Source: Micropterus salmoides
Lineage: Eukaryota > Chordata > Actinopteri > Centrarchiformes > Centrarchidae
DNA: 64,000 nucleotides
Direction: 5' to 3'
Assembly: GCF_014851395.1 (NCBI RefSeq)
Contig: NW_024040817.1
Coordinates: forward strand, 16,808,610-16,872,609
Shown: positions 36,768 to 48,060 of the stretch, one piece after another
Layout of the letters: each line of letters opens with the position of its first letter
Position numbering within the stretch: the first letter of the stretch is position 1
Made by a program: the position numbers and the translations under genes
Notes under the pieces: model-generated
Seen by the model: only the letters and a program-made list of their open reading frames with translations
The model's database searches: none
What the model was told of the DNA's origin: nothing

Positions 36768-37100
36768 ACACGGCTAATCTTGCATCCCTATCTTACATCC
36801 AGCTCAATGTGGCCTACAGTGCAAGGCAAGTGTCATTGCTAGTTTTCCACCAACACATGAGGTAAAGGTGTCATTTTCACACCCAGTGCCCACGTTGTGT
36901 ATGTGGCAAAAGTACTTGCACCCATCTGTGCGCCCATGGGAGTGTTGGTCTTAAAATTAGGTGTGTTGAGGCGCATTGTTGGCGCATTATTATCTTGAGG
37001 CAACAGACAGCGATTGTGCCATTGACCAACAAAATCCTGGTCTAAAGTCAGTGGTGCAGTATTTTATTCTGCTGTTTTAAGGGCGCATTATTAAGATAGT
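36768..37100 (-). repeat. teleost repeat with GGCGCATT words
   Basis: The segment with AACACGGCTAATCTTGCATC, ACATGAGGTAAAGGTG, TGCGCCCATGGGAGTG, GAGGCGCATTGTTGGCGCAT and ATTGACCAACAAAATCC matches, from memory, a large high-copy teleost repeat. No second copy is in the window, so the assignment rests on recall. Confidence 0.45.
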
Positions 37101-37129
37101 GAGATGTGCCTGCATAGGCAGGTTGTAGT

Positions 37130-37500
37130 GATGCGCAGATTGCAGTTCAGATCTGCAGAAAAAAATAAAAATGAACATTCTGATTAATGGAATCGAGTGG
37201 GTCTGGTCATAAAAATGAACATACTGATCAATAGCGGGTGGGTTGAAATAGGGTGAAGCGTCTTCCCGTTGAGAGAGACGCTATGCACATTTACGCATAA
37301 CGGACAAGCATAACTTCATTGATTATTTAAATCTCCTGACACACCGACAGGATCGGTCAGGATGCACTGACAGCAGCCTCTCTAATCATTAAAGTAAATC
37401 ATTAAAGAAAGCACTTAGACATCAATACAACACGCAAAGAAATCACCTGGAAGACAGAGATGCGACCCACAATGAGGATACAGAAGTTTCATAGAGGAGC
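37130..37500 (+). mobile_element. interspersed repeat, copy A (related to 57350)
   Basis: 37255-37425 is homologous to 57350-57515: shared runs include GCACATTTACRCA, CATTGATTATTT, GGATYGGTCAGGATG and AGCCTCTCTAATCAT. The upstream TAGTGATGCGCAGATTG resembles the starts of some fish hAT elements. Ends and duplications were not resolved. Confidence 0.5.
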
Positions 37501-37859
37501 CGAGCATATCTATGTGTCTGTTTGTTACTGTTAACAGAGACTCTAGTCCAGTACACTTCACTGATAAACCACTGAACTGTAGAAATAACATTAGGCTTCA
37601 TGATCAAAGAAGGTTTTTATAGCATGTCGACACTTCTGTCATACTTCTGTCATCATGAGCTCTCTGTCTCTCTCTGCTGTGAGTCTGCATCACACTTATT
37701 AATTTATTTATAGTATATTGTACCTTTCATAAAGTGCCACTCATCCGTTCAAATTTTAAAGGGAACGGGACTTAACACTAATTGATTTAATGAATGTCAC
37801 TAGACTAAATACAACCCTATTGTGCCTTACTTTGTGCCCAGATTATGTGCCATTTAACT

Positions 37860-37960
37860 ATAAAAAGTGTCTGTACAAAGTTTCATGGCAATTCATCCAA
37901 TATTTTATAGATATTTCAGTGTGAACCAAAGTGGTAGACTGACCGACCTTAAATGTTTAA
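37860..37960 (+). repeat. teleost repeat with TTTCATGGCAATTCATCC
   Basis: GTCTGTACAAAGTTTCATGG, CAATTCATCCAATA, GATATTTCAGTGTGAACC and AAAGTGGTAGACTGACCG occur in order. This is a familiar teleost repeat segment, related to the tail of the repeat at 43120-43600, which has GTCTGTACCAAATTTCA. Confidence 0.6.
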
Positions 37961-39335
37961 CAGCTGACTTCTCACGTAACATGATCAGCCAAGTAACATG
38001 TAACACTTAATTACCAATATATTTATATATATATTATAATTACTCATTTATTATGATAGGAAAAACTACTAAATCACTTAGTTACTATACTTACTGTATA
38101 TAGTTTCAGCAAAATGTTGGCTTGCACATTGTGCCAGAAGAAGCACAACTCCAGCAAATTATATGAATGTGAAATGTGTTCATTCTGATGTGAAAACCCT
38201 TCTTTTCAAGGGTCATTATCAAAAAGATGTTGTGTGTGTGGTTTTAGTTGTTATCGCGAAGGTCATTCCACTTTCTACTGTGTGCTTTGTATTTATTATG
38301 TCTCTGTTATTTCTGAACCTGAAAACACTGCCCTTCCCTATATTGCTCCTCATGTCTTTTCCCTGTTGTACCAAGCTCAGCAAAGCTGTTCATTAGTGAT
38401 CTAGTAGGATCATTAACATAGTGACACTATTGGACTTTGCTGTTAACATAAAGCGTCCAAGGTGAACTGGTACACAGCGTTCGATTTCAATTAATATGTT
38501 GCTCAACTTGGATTTGGGAATGGAATTGGAGCATGCATCAGTGAATGTATTTACTTGGACACCTTGAGACAGATGAGGCCTTCGGTGCATTGAATTCCAT
38601 TGTGTTCTTGGCAACTGTGGCTCTTAGAGCACAACGTGCCACTATTTGTGTAACTTTTGAACCAAACCTAACATTCTTGCACACATTGCATCTAAGTAGG
38701 TGGTTCAAGCTTGCACTCTTAAATGATTTTTTTTTACAGTATAGGACAGTCCACATGTGATTTATTACAGAGCATGAACAGTCTTAAGGGGGATCTCCAT
38801 CAACTTCTACATATGTACAAAAGTTGTATGAAACAGTTTGTAGCTACAGAGGGCGTTGCAGCATATCTGACAAATTCCCTCTAGCAATGTCAGCATTGGT
38901 TGTTCAAGTATGAAATGGAAAAAAACTGTAGCTGCTATAACACACATCCAAATTTCCATCCAAACTGTAATTGGCAGAGTTGCATTGTGGGTAGGCGCCA
39001 GGTTTTGACACGGAAGATGACTATGTGGAACAAAAAAGACAGTATCTTTTTCCAGTCCATTATGATAGTTATAGGAGTGCTCTTTTAAAATTGATTGAAA
39101 ATGATTTCAGCTTGTAACACACTTAAAATAACAATCTGAGCCTGTCAGTGGCAAAAGCAAGCAGTTTAGTGGACATACTTTGAAGGTGGGCAATTGCCCC
39201 CAAGGATTACGTATAAGCCCTGTTTCATTGCTAACTGCGGCACACTCGCTCAATACTGGAACAATTACAAAAAATGTTGTCCCCATTGATCACTTAGACA
39301 CAAAAAACAGGGGAAATATAGTCCATGTTGAAAAA
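37961..39335. other. noncoding DNA, nothing recognised
   Basis: Overlapping frames at 38393-38760 on both strands lack domains. Confidence 0.45.
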
Positions 39336-39338
39336 TAC

Positions 39339-40482
39339 TAGGGCTGCAGCTAACGATGATTTTAGTATTCGAAGCTTCTATAGATTATTTCAACGATTCA
39401 TCGATGTGTCGTTTAAGAAGTACTTTTGCTTGGCGGCGGCTTGAAGTCATTGTGGCGTTCACACTACGTGACAAATCGGTGACAGGGGGTTACACACACT
39501 ACAGGAGCTGACAGCAGCTATGTCACCTGACGCTGGTTTCCAAACCACTTTTATCAAGAAAACACACGTGAAATGTGAAACGGGAAATGAGCGATCCGGT
39601 GTTGTGCCGCGTTTTGTCTGCCTGCCGAGAAATGCATGCACCTCCAAATAATGCTTTTAAACGCTGTAATATTCATTGTGGGCTTCATCAATGGTGATAA
39701 ATGATTCGAAGTATATATTTTATGAACGTTTAATAGTTTAATACACTTAGTAGAAGTACCATTCCTTGACATTCATTAAATATGTGGTGATAAAGCTGTT
39801 TGATCAATGACCACAGCAAAGTGTCTGAAAAGGACCTAAAGAGGTGGAGGCATAATTTGGCAGATCAAATTTTGTAGGTTACCTGCCAAGATTTGCATCC
39901 ACCTCTTTTCTCAGCATAAATGACCGCTAGCACCTGCAAGGTACATGCAATTCTCGGCAGGCAGGCAAAACTTGGCACAACACCGGCACATGAGCTGTTG
40001 TTTGTTATTATGAATATGGCAATTATAAAGGCAAAGAATATGGTTGAAAGGATGGATTAGCACACGAAGGTAGCAGGGATTGTCTGAGCTACAGAGAGAG
40101 CTGCAGGGGAGTTAAAAGGTGCAGCTCCCCGACACCCAGTTAACTAAAGAACTAAAGAACAACAACAAACGCACGTGTGCACATTTTCAACCGAGGACTA
40201 CAGCTTACTTTGGCTTCAACTCAACAATCAATCATCATTTCAGTTAAAAGCTAAAGTTGCTACAACTGTGACCTTGTCTGTGGTCTCTTCCCCCACTTTG
40301 CAAACAGCTCCATCATAATCACGTCGTCTTCACAGAGTAAGCGCGATGTGCGACAGTAATAAATGTCCCTGCGAAACACTGTTCTGTATAGTTACATGGA
40401 TTAAACGAAGCATCGATGCAAAGAATTTGTGTCGAAGCATTTTATGAATCGATTTTATCGATTTAATCGATGAATTGTTTTT
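39339..40482. mobile_element. probable hAT-type non-autonomous element
   Basis: The left end GGGCTGCAGCTAACGATGAT, followed by GATTCATCGATG, is the start typical of many vertebrate hAT elements. The right side, CGAAGCATCGATGC through TTTAATCGATGAATTG, gives the corresponding reversed ATCGAT-rich end. The right terminus is decayed and no 8-bp duplication was found. A compound fold-back (39596-39986) lies inside. No transposase frame remains. Confidence 0.5.
39596..39986. repeat. compound fold-back repeat, possibly a nested MITE
   Basis: Outer arms of 46 bp (39596-39641 and 39941-39986) are inverted with about 41 of 46 matches. A second inverted pair of 23 bp (39841-39863 and 39883-39905; 19 of 23) lies between them and carries a related motif, CTGCC-A-GA-TGCAT-ACCTC. 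The block therefore holds four arms of one motif in alternating orientation. No target duplication was identified at its edges. Confidence 0.7.
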
Positions 40483-42035
40483 TGTAAGTTAAGATATTGT
40501 AGCTTTAGGATGAAGTGATATTGGAATACTGCGCTATTGACAAGCCAACCACAACAACCACTATGCTCCTACCTTCTTGTTTTACACTTCGGTGCATGTT
40601 AAATTAATAAATCAGTGCTTCAAAACTTTGACAAGCGTCCTGGGGCTGTAACGATTCAAGTGCAAGGATGGATCGCCATGGACTGTCCATGACCCAACTT
40701 CAAGTCTGGAAGCTGTAAGTTTTGCCATGTTTTATGTAGTTTTACTGTTTATTTTGTAAGTTAGCCAGTGTGGCTAGCAGGCTGGGCGATGTTGGACAAA
40801 TGTTGGAATATTGAGGGACAGTCGAGACAAAGTGTGCGAACGATAATCCTCATTTGAAGCTCAGTTAATAACAAGCATAGTATGTTGGATGCCTGTAACT
40901 CTTTTTTTATGCTGCGTTTTGTGGAAGTTTAGCTATAATTACTACAGAGCAATTGTTAGTTGTTAACGTTATACGGAAGCCCATTCTGCTACCACTGGTG
41001 TGTGTTTAAATTTACGTGATAGACATGCCCTGAAGGTAACGATAGAGCTAAGTGTGAAAAAGACATGAACCAAATCGTGTGCATTGCCTGAACATTTATA
41101 AGCCAAAATGTGCAAAACTGCTCACTTAAATGCACAGTTATAGGCCTATGTGTGATTACTTTACCCAAAGCAGACTGTATTTGTATCATAAGCATCTTTT
41201 AACGGCTGTCTCAACTTAAAATATTTCTGTTCTAGATATAAGTACCTGAGTAACCATGTGTCTGTCAGTGTGTGCATTTCATGGGTGCTATGTTTGACAA
41301 TGAACACTCAGTTGAGTATTTGAATGTCTATGTAATACTGTCCTGAGAAACACAGAGGAGAGAACTGGCCAAAAAGCTCCTTTTGGATATATGTACATCT
41401 TTGTGTGCCAGTATGTGTTTGTGCCAGCGTGCGTATGTGTGGTTTTATCAGTTTGTGAGCATGTTCCTCAAGCAGCAGGAGAGGACGTTCTTCCATGTGA
41501 CCCACAGCTCCACAGGGCTTTATCTCTGCCGGTGTTCCACATTATTGATAGCTGCAGTGATATTGACAGGCGATGTGGTGGAAGGAAAGGGAAAATAGGA
41601 GTTTGATATGACATATTGTGCTTCTCAGCTGGTCCCATAAATAACTTTGACACATTTTTGTATGCATGGGAAGGCCTCTGATTCAGCCTCCCATAAAAAA
41701 TAAACTTCTATTATGGAATGTATTTGTCAAGTGGTGCGGTGATGGATGGACTTGTGTTTAGCCCTTGGCAGGTGGATGGGACCCGCCACAGCAAGCAGCA
41801 GCAAAGGCTTGTTGGGGGGATTTGCTAAACAACTGTGGGTGGGAGGTTGAGGGGTGTCGACGCAATTATTCAGCATGAAAGGGGATCATTTCAGCACCTG
41901 CTTTCTCTTTCCCATCATGCACTATTGCGACAAGATATTTTCTCCTTGTACCGTGACAGTAGAGTAGATGAGAAACAGGCGTATTAGTGAACACAAATGC
42001 AGCAATGTGAAGATACAGTCAATTGATTGATCAGA
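40483..42035. other. noncoding DNA, possible minor hAT-like fragment
   Basis: GGGGCTGTAACGATTCAAG near 40642 resembles a hAT end but has no partner. Short frames at 41308-41653 overlap on both strands and look incidental. Confidence 0.4.
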
Positions 42036-42043
42036 CTGTAAAT

Positions 42044-42343
42044 CAGAGGTTTCAAGGACCCTCCAAAGGGGTCACAACATAAATCTGAGACGTCATGAGA
42101 AAATCAGTGGGATTGAAAAGAATCAAAAACATATTCTACTGTGCAAAAGTATTTTTATTGTTCAGACTTGCCTTTTAATCATCGCTATTTTCTTTAATAT
42201 ACTGAATATTGTATTCCTTTAAGATGCTAAAATGTATAAAAAGAAATAACATGAAAATGTTAATATATGCTTTGGTAAACATATGACAAGTGGCTATTGC
42301 TGTGTTCCAAAGGGACACAAGCCAAAAGGGTTAGGAACCACTA
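42044..42343. mobile_element. hAT-type short non-autonomous element
   Basis: The left end reads CAGAGGTTTCAAGGACC and the reversed right end TAGTGGTTCCTAACCC, the degenerate CAGNGGTTYC termini of Charlie/Tip100-like hAT short elements. Flanks CTGTAAAT (42036-42043) and TGGTAAAT (42344-42351) match at 6 of 8 positions, fitting an aged 8-bp duplication. Inside, GGGGTCACAACATAAATCTG is also familiar from teleost copies. The 300-bp length allows no transposase. Confidence 0.65.
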
Positions 42344-42540
42344 TGGTAAATATTAAATAAGAATGTTTAAGAATTACCTTGCTGATACTACTCTAAAAGG
42401 TGCTTACAGTGCACATTACTTTTATAACATCTTTATTTTGCCTTTACAACAATCATTAATCATGTTATCACAGTAATCGTATTATTAAATTATTCCCCAC
42501 CACCCACATTCTGCTCATTCAAAATTCAAATTCTTGTTCT

Positions 42541-42592
42541 TACAGTATACTTGCATGTTGTCATAGCAGTTGCCATGACAGTGTACTGTATA
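42541..42592. repeat. imperfect hairpin with RFX-like half sites
   Basis: TACAGTATAC and GTGTACTGTA pair at 9 of 10 positions, and TGTCATAGC pairs with GCCATGACA with one mismatch. One arm has an 8-base bulge. GTTGTCATAGC and GTTGCCATGAC resemble RFX X-box halves. It could be a cis element or chance. Confidence 0.35.
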
Positions 42593-43119
42593 TACTGCAT
42601 GCGTGCGCATTATGCATTCACATCATAGCATTGTGCTTTTGTTATCTTCAACAAGACAGTGAAAGGAGAACAACACCCTACATGCCCCCTTAAGCCGTTT
42701 TTCCTTGGTGTCATTGATTCATTTTGCTGCCTTAGGGCCCCACTGAGCATGTTTGTGTTCATTTCATGACTTCATCTTCCACAATCGTGAAGACATTTTG
42801 ACACACATGGAAATGCATGCATGCAAGGCACACAAAAAACAAACACAGCAAACAATCTAATTCTGCATACACTTGACCAAGCAGATTTTAAAACATTACT
42901 TCTTTTTGTGAACAGCCGTATCATTGGTTTCTGTGATTACGCGGCGCTAGTCAAGTAAATCTTATTTCTATAGACCAATATTATAAATCATTTACCTCAT
43001 GGGGCTTTTCTCTTAGAGAAAAAAACACCCCACACAGCCAATATTCAGTGCTAGATGTGATTATAAAATGATTATCAATGGATTTTGATGCATTTGATTT
43101 TTTTTTATACAAGTTTTTT

Positions 43120-43600
43120 TACTTAGGCACAGCTGTGCATTGAACTAAATGCTAACATTAGCATGCTAATATGCTCACAATGACAATGCTAACATGCTGA
43201 TGTTGAGCAGGTATAATGTTTATCGTGTTCACCCTCTTAGTTCATTGTGTTAGCATGCATAACATTTCCTAATTGGTACCAAACACAAAGTAGAGCTGAG
43301 AGTGATGGGAATGCCATTAGTTTAGAAGTAATAAACCAAAGTATTAGACAAATTAACTAGAAGAAAAGTCGGGGGATCAAAGTAAATGGTAAATGGACTG
43401 TACTGGTATAGTGTCTTTCCAGTACTCAAAGCACTTTACACTACATGTCACATTCAAAGTAATACAAATTCATGCTCTGGGGACCACAGATGTCTGTACC
43501 AAATTTCACAATAATACAATTGATAGTTGTTAAGGTATTTCAAGAACAACCAAAAAATGTCAACCAGCTTGTGGCGCTAAGTGCACACTCATAGATGGAC
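43120..43600 (+). repeat. teleost GCTAACATTAGCATGCTAAT-type repeat
   Basis: Starts near CTAAATGCTAACATTAGCAT, continues through TGCTCACAATGACAATGC, GCTAACATGCTGATGTTGAG, GCTGAGAGTGATGGGAATG and GATGTCTGTACCAAATTTCA, ending near CTTGTGGCGCTAA. The whole series is a familiar high-copy teleost intergenic repeat. A shorter repeat is inserted at 43386-43453. The parent element type is unknown to me. Confidence 0.7.
43386..43453 (+). mobile_element. nested 68-bp TAAATGGACTG repeat with direct-repeat flanks
   Basis: GGTAAATGGACTGTACTGG ... ACTCAAAGCACTTTACAC is a shortened copy of a very common teleost repeat. TCAAAGTAA flanks it on both sides (43377-43385 and 43454-43462), and the surrounding older repeat continues on both sides. 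An 8-9 bp duplication would suit a hAT-type or SINE-type insertion; the final TCA may belong to the insert itself. Confidence 0.65.
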
Positions 43601-43899
43601 TTTGTGTAGAGTCTAGTGGTACAGTAATAGACTGTTTTATTGTCTCTCAGTTGTTGACATTTGACACTAGGGTCTACAGCATTACTTGTGTACATCAGGA
43701 CAAACTGTCCTTTGAACACCCTTTTCATATAAATGGCTCACTGCTACTACCTCCACTTGCATGCATAGCAATCAGATGATATAAAAATCAGCTAAATCTG
43801 TGCAGTGGGACTCCTTTTTGAGCAGTCGCCCGTGAACTTGCTGAACCAGAAAGCATGTGATGGAGAACACTTAGACCCTCTCATCCATTTCACATTTGT

Positions 43900-44640
43900 T
43901 CCAATCAATTATTGAAGTAGACAGCCAATTACAAATGAGAGGATTTGAGTGCCCGGCTTTCGTTTCTCCAAAGGCTTGCATTAAATGTCTCTTGGTGGTG
44001 AATAATTGGTGCGATTAATTTACTGTTGGGCGCAAGAGGTGTTTTCATCTGTCCGTCGGCAAACGACCCTCCCTTATATGATTTAAAGTATTAAGATCAG
44101 GGAGGGGGGTTGGGCTCGTCAGCGAGCTATAACAGGTTGAAATGAAGTTTTAATTGTGTTTTGATCCATGTGATTACATATAGCATTCTAGTTTTTAATC
44201 TGCAATTACCTCCTTCTTTGTACCCCTAATTGGGATGGTTGGGTAGCATTGCATGCAAATGAGGATAGTTGTAAAGGAGTTGAGCGCAACAAAATGCATC
44301 TACCATTTGATGTGATGAAATAAGGACCTATGTTTTCATCTTCCTGTTCGCCGTTGATTACTCTCACACTTTGTTTAATTTGATGGCCAGATTGACAGAA
44401 ACGTAATTTATGTGTCTGCACTGAGTGACAGGCCATAACGGACTGACATTCCATGTTGACGCCCCAACGCTGGATAATTTCCAGTTCACCACTCATCGAG
44501 AACACCCACACTATAATGAAAGCTTGAAAAGGGACGTGATGAAACATTAGATTTATCCTCAGACACAATGAAGCTTTAAGAGATGCAGTAGCTTTCTTTA
44601 ATGTGAATGGAAAGCCCCTCACATCTCTTTTTTTATCTCC
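43900..44640. promoter_or_regulatory. large candidate regulatory (CNE-like) block
   Basis: This is the longest motif-rich repeat-free block. It holds GAATAATTGGTGCGATTAAT (44000 onward), AAGTTTTAATTGTG, TTTTAATCTGCAATTACC, CCCTAATTGGGATGG, ATGCAAATGAGG (44254 onward; ATGCAAAT is the POU octamer) and TTGTTTAATTTGATGG. The 138-residue minus-strand frame at 44206-44622 shows no domain, and strong conservation of noncoding sequence could create such a frame by chance. Confidence 0.4.
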
Positions 44641-45595
44641 CTCCTATTGATATACAGGAGGTGAGTAAAAGATGGAACATTTCTAAATGTAGGTTTAGGT
44701 AGGTAATTAAGCTCTCTAGAAAATCATTTTGTCCTTGCTCCAAATTATAATCCATATGAAAAGACCAAACAAGTAGAGGACAGGGACAGCTTGGGTTAGT
44801 GAGCCTCCCTCAGCATCAAGCACAGGTGCACAAGGTCAGCACCCGTTTTCTCTGGAGAGTCCCTTAAGGGTAAATGTGCCTATGATGGAATAGAGTGGCA
44901 ACAAAACAGACGGGACGACTTCTGTAGGCCTGCGGCACTCAATCACTCTCCCAGTCCTACAATAGAGCTCCATATCACCAGCTCCCAACAGACTGCCACC
45001 AAGTGCACCTGGTAACTCAGACTTAGTAATTTAGATATACTTGTACTTCCTACTGTATGCCTCCAGAGACGAGGTTTATTAAACCAAGAAAATTCATGTA
45101 ATATGTGGTCTTTTTATTGCCTCTTAAAAGTGAAAACTTTCAGTGTTTGAGTTTTATCCTGTGCAGCATGAATGAAAATGTTTAGTCTCATATTTATGCT
45201 AAAATTAGTCCCTTTTCAGGTAATCATAAAGACATTGAAGATGGAAGGGAATGTCCATGGCCGTTGTTAACTAGAACTGCACTGAGGTTCAGCTGACTAC
45301 ACCTCATTACCATGCAAGTAGCCTACATTTTAATGCAATTTTTTGTGTATGTTTGATCATAGACTCCACCCCACTCCTGTTGAGAGCCAAAACATTTTCT
45401 TAATCATTTTTTCTGAAAAAAGTGATGGGTCAGGTTTTTTTACTTGAAGACAAATGAACATCTATTACAGTGATTGATTACAAAAACACTCCAGCTTTTG
45501 TGAAAATGGACAAGCATGGCAGCGCAGGCACTCTATACATTGTGACTTTTTTTCTTACATGTCTGATATCCACCAGCTTTTCCATCTAAACAAGT
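44641..45595. other. noncoding DNA, nothing recognised
   Basis: No repeat, RNA gene or credible frame. Confidence 0.45.
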
Positions 45596-45600
45596 CATGG

Positions 45601-46552
45601 GCTGCATCCGAAAAGTCAAAAAAAATCTTCTTTCCTAACCACCTTTCCTTGACCTCATGACGTTTTCCATCGAAGATGTGAAGGAGAATTCATTAGGCCT
45701 TAGGAAAAAAGGACGGCTGGTCTAAGAGAATCCAACTGCTCTTTTCTAGGCGACGTAATTATGCGACGGCGGATGTTACTGATGTGGCCTGCCGTGATAA
45801 AACTACAATGTTCTGAAGATGGACTGCAAAAAGCGCATCTTTGACACTGCCACAAATACGATTTTACCCATGTTAAATAGTAACAAAATCAATCGAAAAT
45901 CAGCGTTGATAATGTGGCAGGCCGCCACAAAGAAATCAGTGTGGGGAAACGCCTACTGTAGAGGTCATCCAGCTTGATCTTTGCCTTTATTAAGGTGAGG
46001 GTGTCAGCATCTGTGACTGAAGTAAAATTAATTAATGATATTGCTGAAGGCTGCAATACATAACGTGAGCCTACACGCTACAACATTATCCTGATCATGT
46101 TACAAGACCAGTACAGCTCACGTGGGTCTTTAGGGCTTATTTCAACAACCTAAAACATCAAATGGCGTTGAAACAGTATTAGATTACCAAAAAGCCAAAA
46201 GAATACAAACCAAATGAAAGAAGGTAATTGAGAGTCTTTTTAAAGTATAATAATGTACGTCTGTATTGCAAGGATCTTGCTAAATGTGGTCAATGGATTT
46301 TATCGTTTGAGATTGTGAACGTGCGTCGCTTTAAATGTTGCTGCCGCAAGGAATTGTGGAACGGCATTCTCTCCTTTTCTTTCGTGAAGGATGGTCCGGT
46401 GTACCCTATGCTAAAGGAGATATGAAAGGAAGCATTGAGGCTCCTTTCCTTAGCTTTTAGACAATTTAAACAGCTCTTATCATGGCTGCCACGGAAATAC
46501 TTCCGGTTCACTTCACTCAGTTAGGAACCTTCCTAAACAAAAAAGACACAGC
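45601..46552. mobile_element. possible non-autonomous DNA transposon with GGCTG ends
   Basis: Left GGCTGCATCCGAAAAGTC and reversed right GGCTGTGTCTTTTTTGT are partly symmetrical. ATG flanks both sides, a candidate 3-bp duplication. The interior has the mixed CpG-containing composition (GCGACGGCGGATG; GGCAGGCCGCCAC) of other teleost elements and no transposase frame. Superfamily not assigned. Confidence 0.4.
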
Positions 46553-46556
46553 CATG

Positions 46557-47815
46557 GTCTTGAGTAAGGCTATGTTGCAAGCATTTTGGTAATAACTATA
46601 GCTGTCTATGTCTCTCATCTTACTGTAAATGTTATCTCCGTAAGAAGATCGGCTGATGCATGTACACACTCAAATTTAAATGAGGAAATTTAACCTTACT
46701 CAGATGATTACAACTGCAGGTGGTTACACAAAATGGATTGCACTATAGTCCCTATGCTAGTCAATCAAATACCCCTAGAAATGAATTTGAACATGAGGGT
46801 ACTTAAAGCAATGATACTACTAAAGAGGGAAATAGAAATATTTAATGTAAGTTGGTGCATATAGTGGCCAAAGAAGTGTAGGGCAATATTTAAGAAAAGA
46901 GTGGTAGACTATTTCTAGTGCTGTTCTCATTGTAAAGTGAAATGTGAAGAATCCCATTTGCCCAATGAGACATAAGGCGGAAGTCCATTCTGTCAATCCC
47001 AACCAGTTACCAAAGGTTGGAGCTTGGAGGAGTGTGAGCCTGTCATTCTTTGTGTTGGGTTGAAACTTACTTGTGACAGCTTTATCTGGTGAAGTGTGAC
47101 AATATAAATGCAAAACAATGCATAGTCTGATTTGTTTTGCCACCATTATGTTGCACCTGAATTTATGAGAAAAGCTTGATATTTCCGCATCTAGTATAAA
47201 AACCATAACACAGAGGCAAGACTAAGGACTTTCTCTTTAGGATTAATTAGATAAGCTCCTTTTAAATCCTCACTTTTCTTTTTAATCCTCAACAACCAGA
47301 ATGATGTGCTGGATAACAGAAACTCAAAGCACTGTTGAGTGTTTACCAACCACTGCAGCAACAGAAGACGGCCAAACCAAGCCTTAATTTTTGTATATGG
47401 ACATCTCTGTGAATGCGAACACAAGGCCGAAGTGTGCAACCGAGTTATCCTCATGTCATTCAGGCTCACAGGTTGAAAGAATGTTATGTGTGTAACACAT
47501 GCAAGGCCTTGCATGCAGATGTGACACCATATGTCTTCATTTGACGGAGGGTTGACTCTCTCAGAATCAAATCATGCTAATTTGAAAATTTGGTCCCTAC
47601 ATGTGCACATATACCATGAGTAAAATCAGACATCTCTTTGTATTGCATGTGTGTAGTAAGATCTATTGTCTGACCCCACCGCACCTCCACCCACCACCAT
47701 CATAAGAAGTTCGCACATGCTTTACATCGACCCTTGCCTACTTGTTTTAGTCACATCCCTGAATCCAACCCACAAGTATTCAATCATTTTGATTAAAAGA
47801 CTGATTTTGCCCTGA
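46557..47815. other. noncoding DNA with two featureless frames
   Basis: Minus-strand frames at 46820-47206 (128 residues) and 47191-47514 (107 residues) are adjacent but show no domain, signal peptide or repeat structure. I regard them as chance. Confidence 0.4.
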
Positions 47816-47816
47816 A

Positions 47817-48060
47817 ACTGTGCAGGAGTTGGGAGCCCCACCAGCCAATGACATTCAAGGATTCATATATTTTCATAAACTTTTAACAATGTCAATGGGA
47901 CGTGTCTTCAATCTTAGCCTCACAATGGCAAAGGCACTCAATCTTTCTTTAGCTCTTGACAGAACATTTGAATATGAGCATAGGATTATTAATGTGACAG
48001 TTCATTGGGGAGACATCATGGAGAGATTCAGAGGGAGAGGGTTCTTTTGCAGGTAGGTTT
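47817..48060. promoter_or_regulatory. possible regulatory (CNE-like) block
   Basis: Repeat-free, with GACATTCAAGGATTCATA, GAACATTTGAATATGAGC, TAGGATTATTAATGTGACAG and TTCATTGGGGAGACATC. A 78-residue frame covers it but lacks a domain. Composition is the only basis. Confidence 0.25.

Noticed and set aside
37255..37425. CRISPR-like or tandem array from repeated words
   Set aside because: Repeats are dispersed, not regularly spaced; the organism is a vertebrate.
42556..42583. Full RFX X-box
   Set aside because: Both halves depart from the consensus, so only a weak resemblance is claimed.
44206..44622. 138-residue minus-strand frame
   Set aside because: No domain; lies in a motif-rich block better explained as regulatory.
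46820..47514. Two adjacent minus-strand frames (128 and 107 residues)
   Set aside because: No domain, no shared frame and no splice structure that would join them convincingly.
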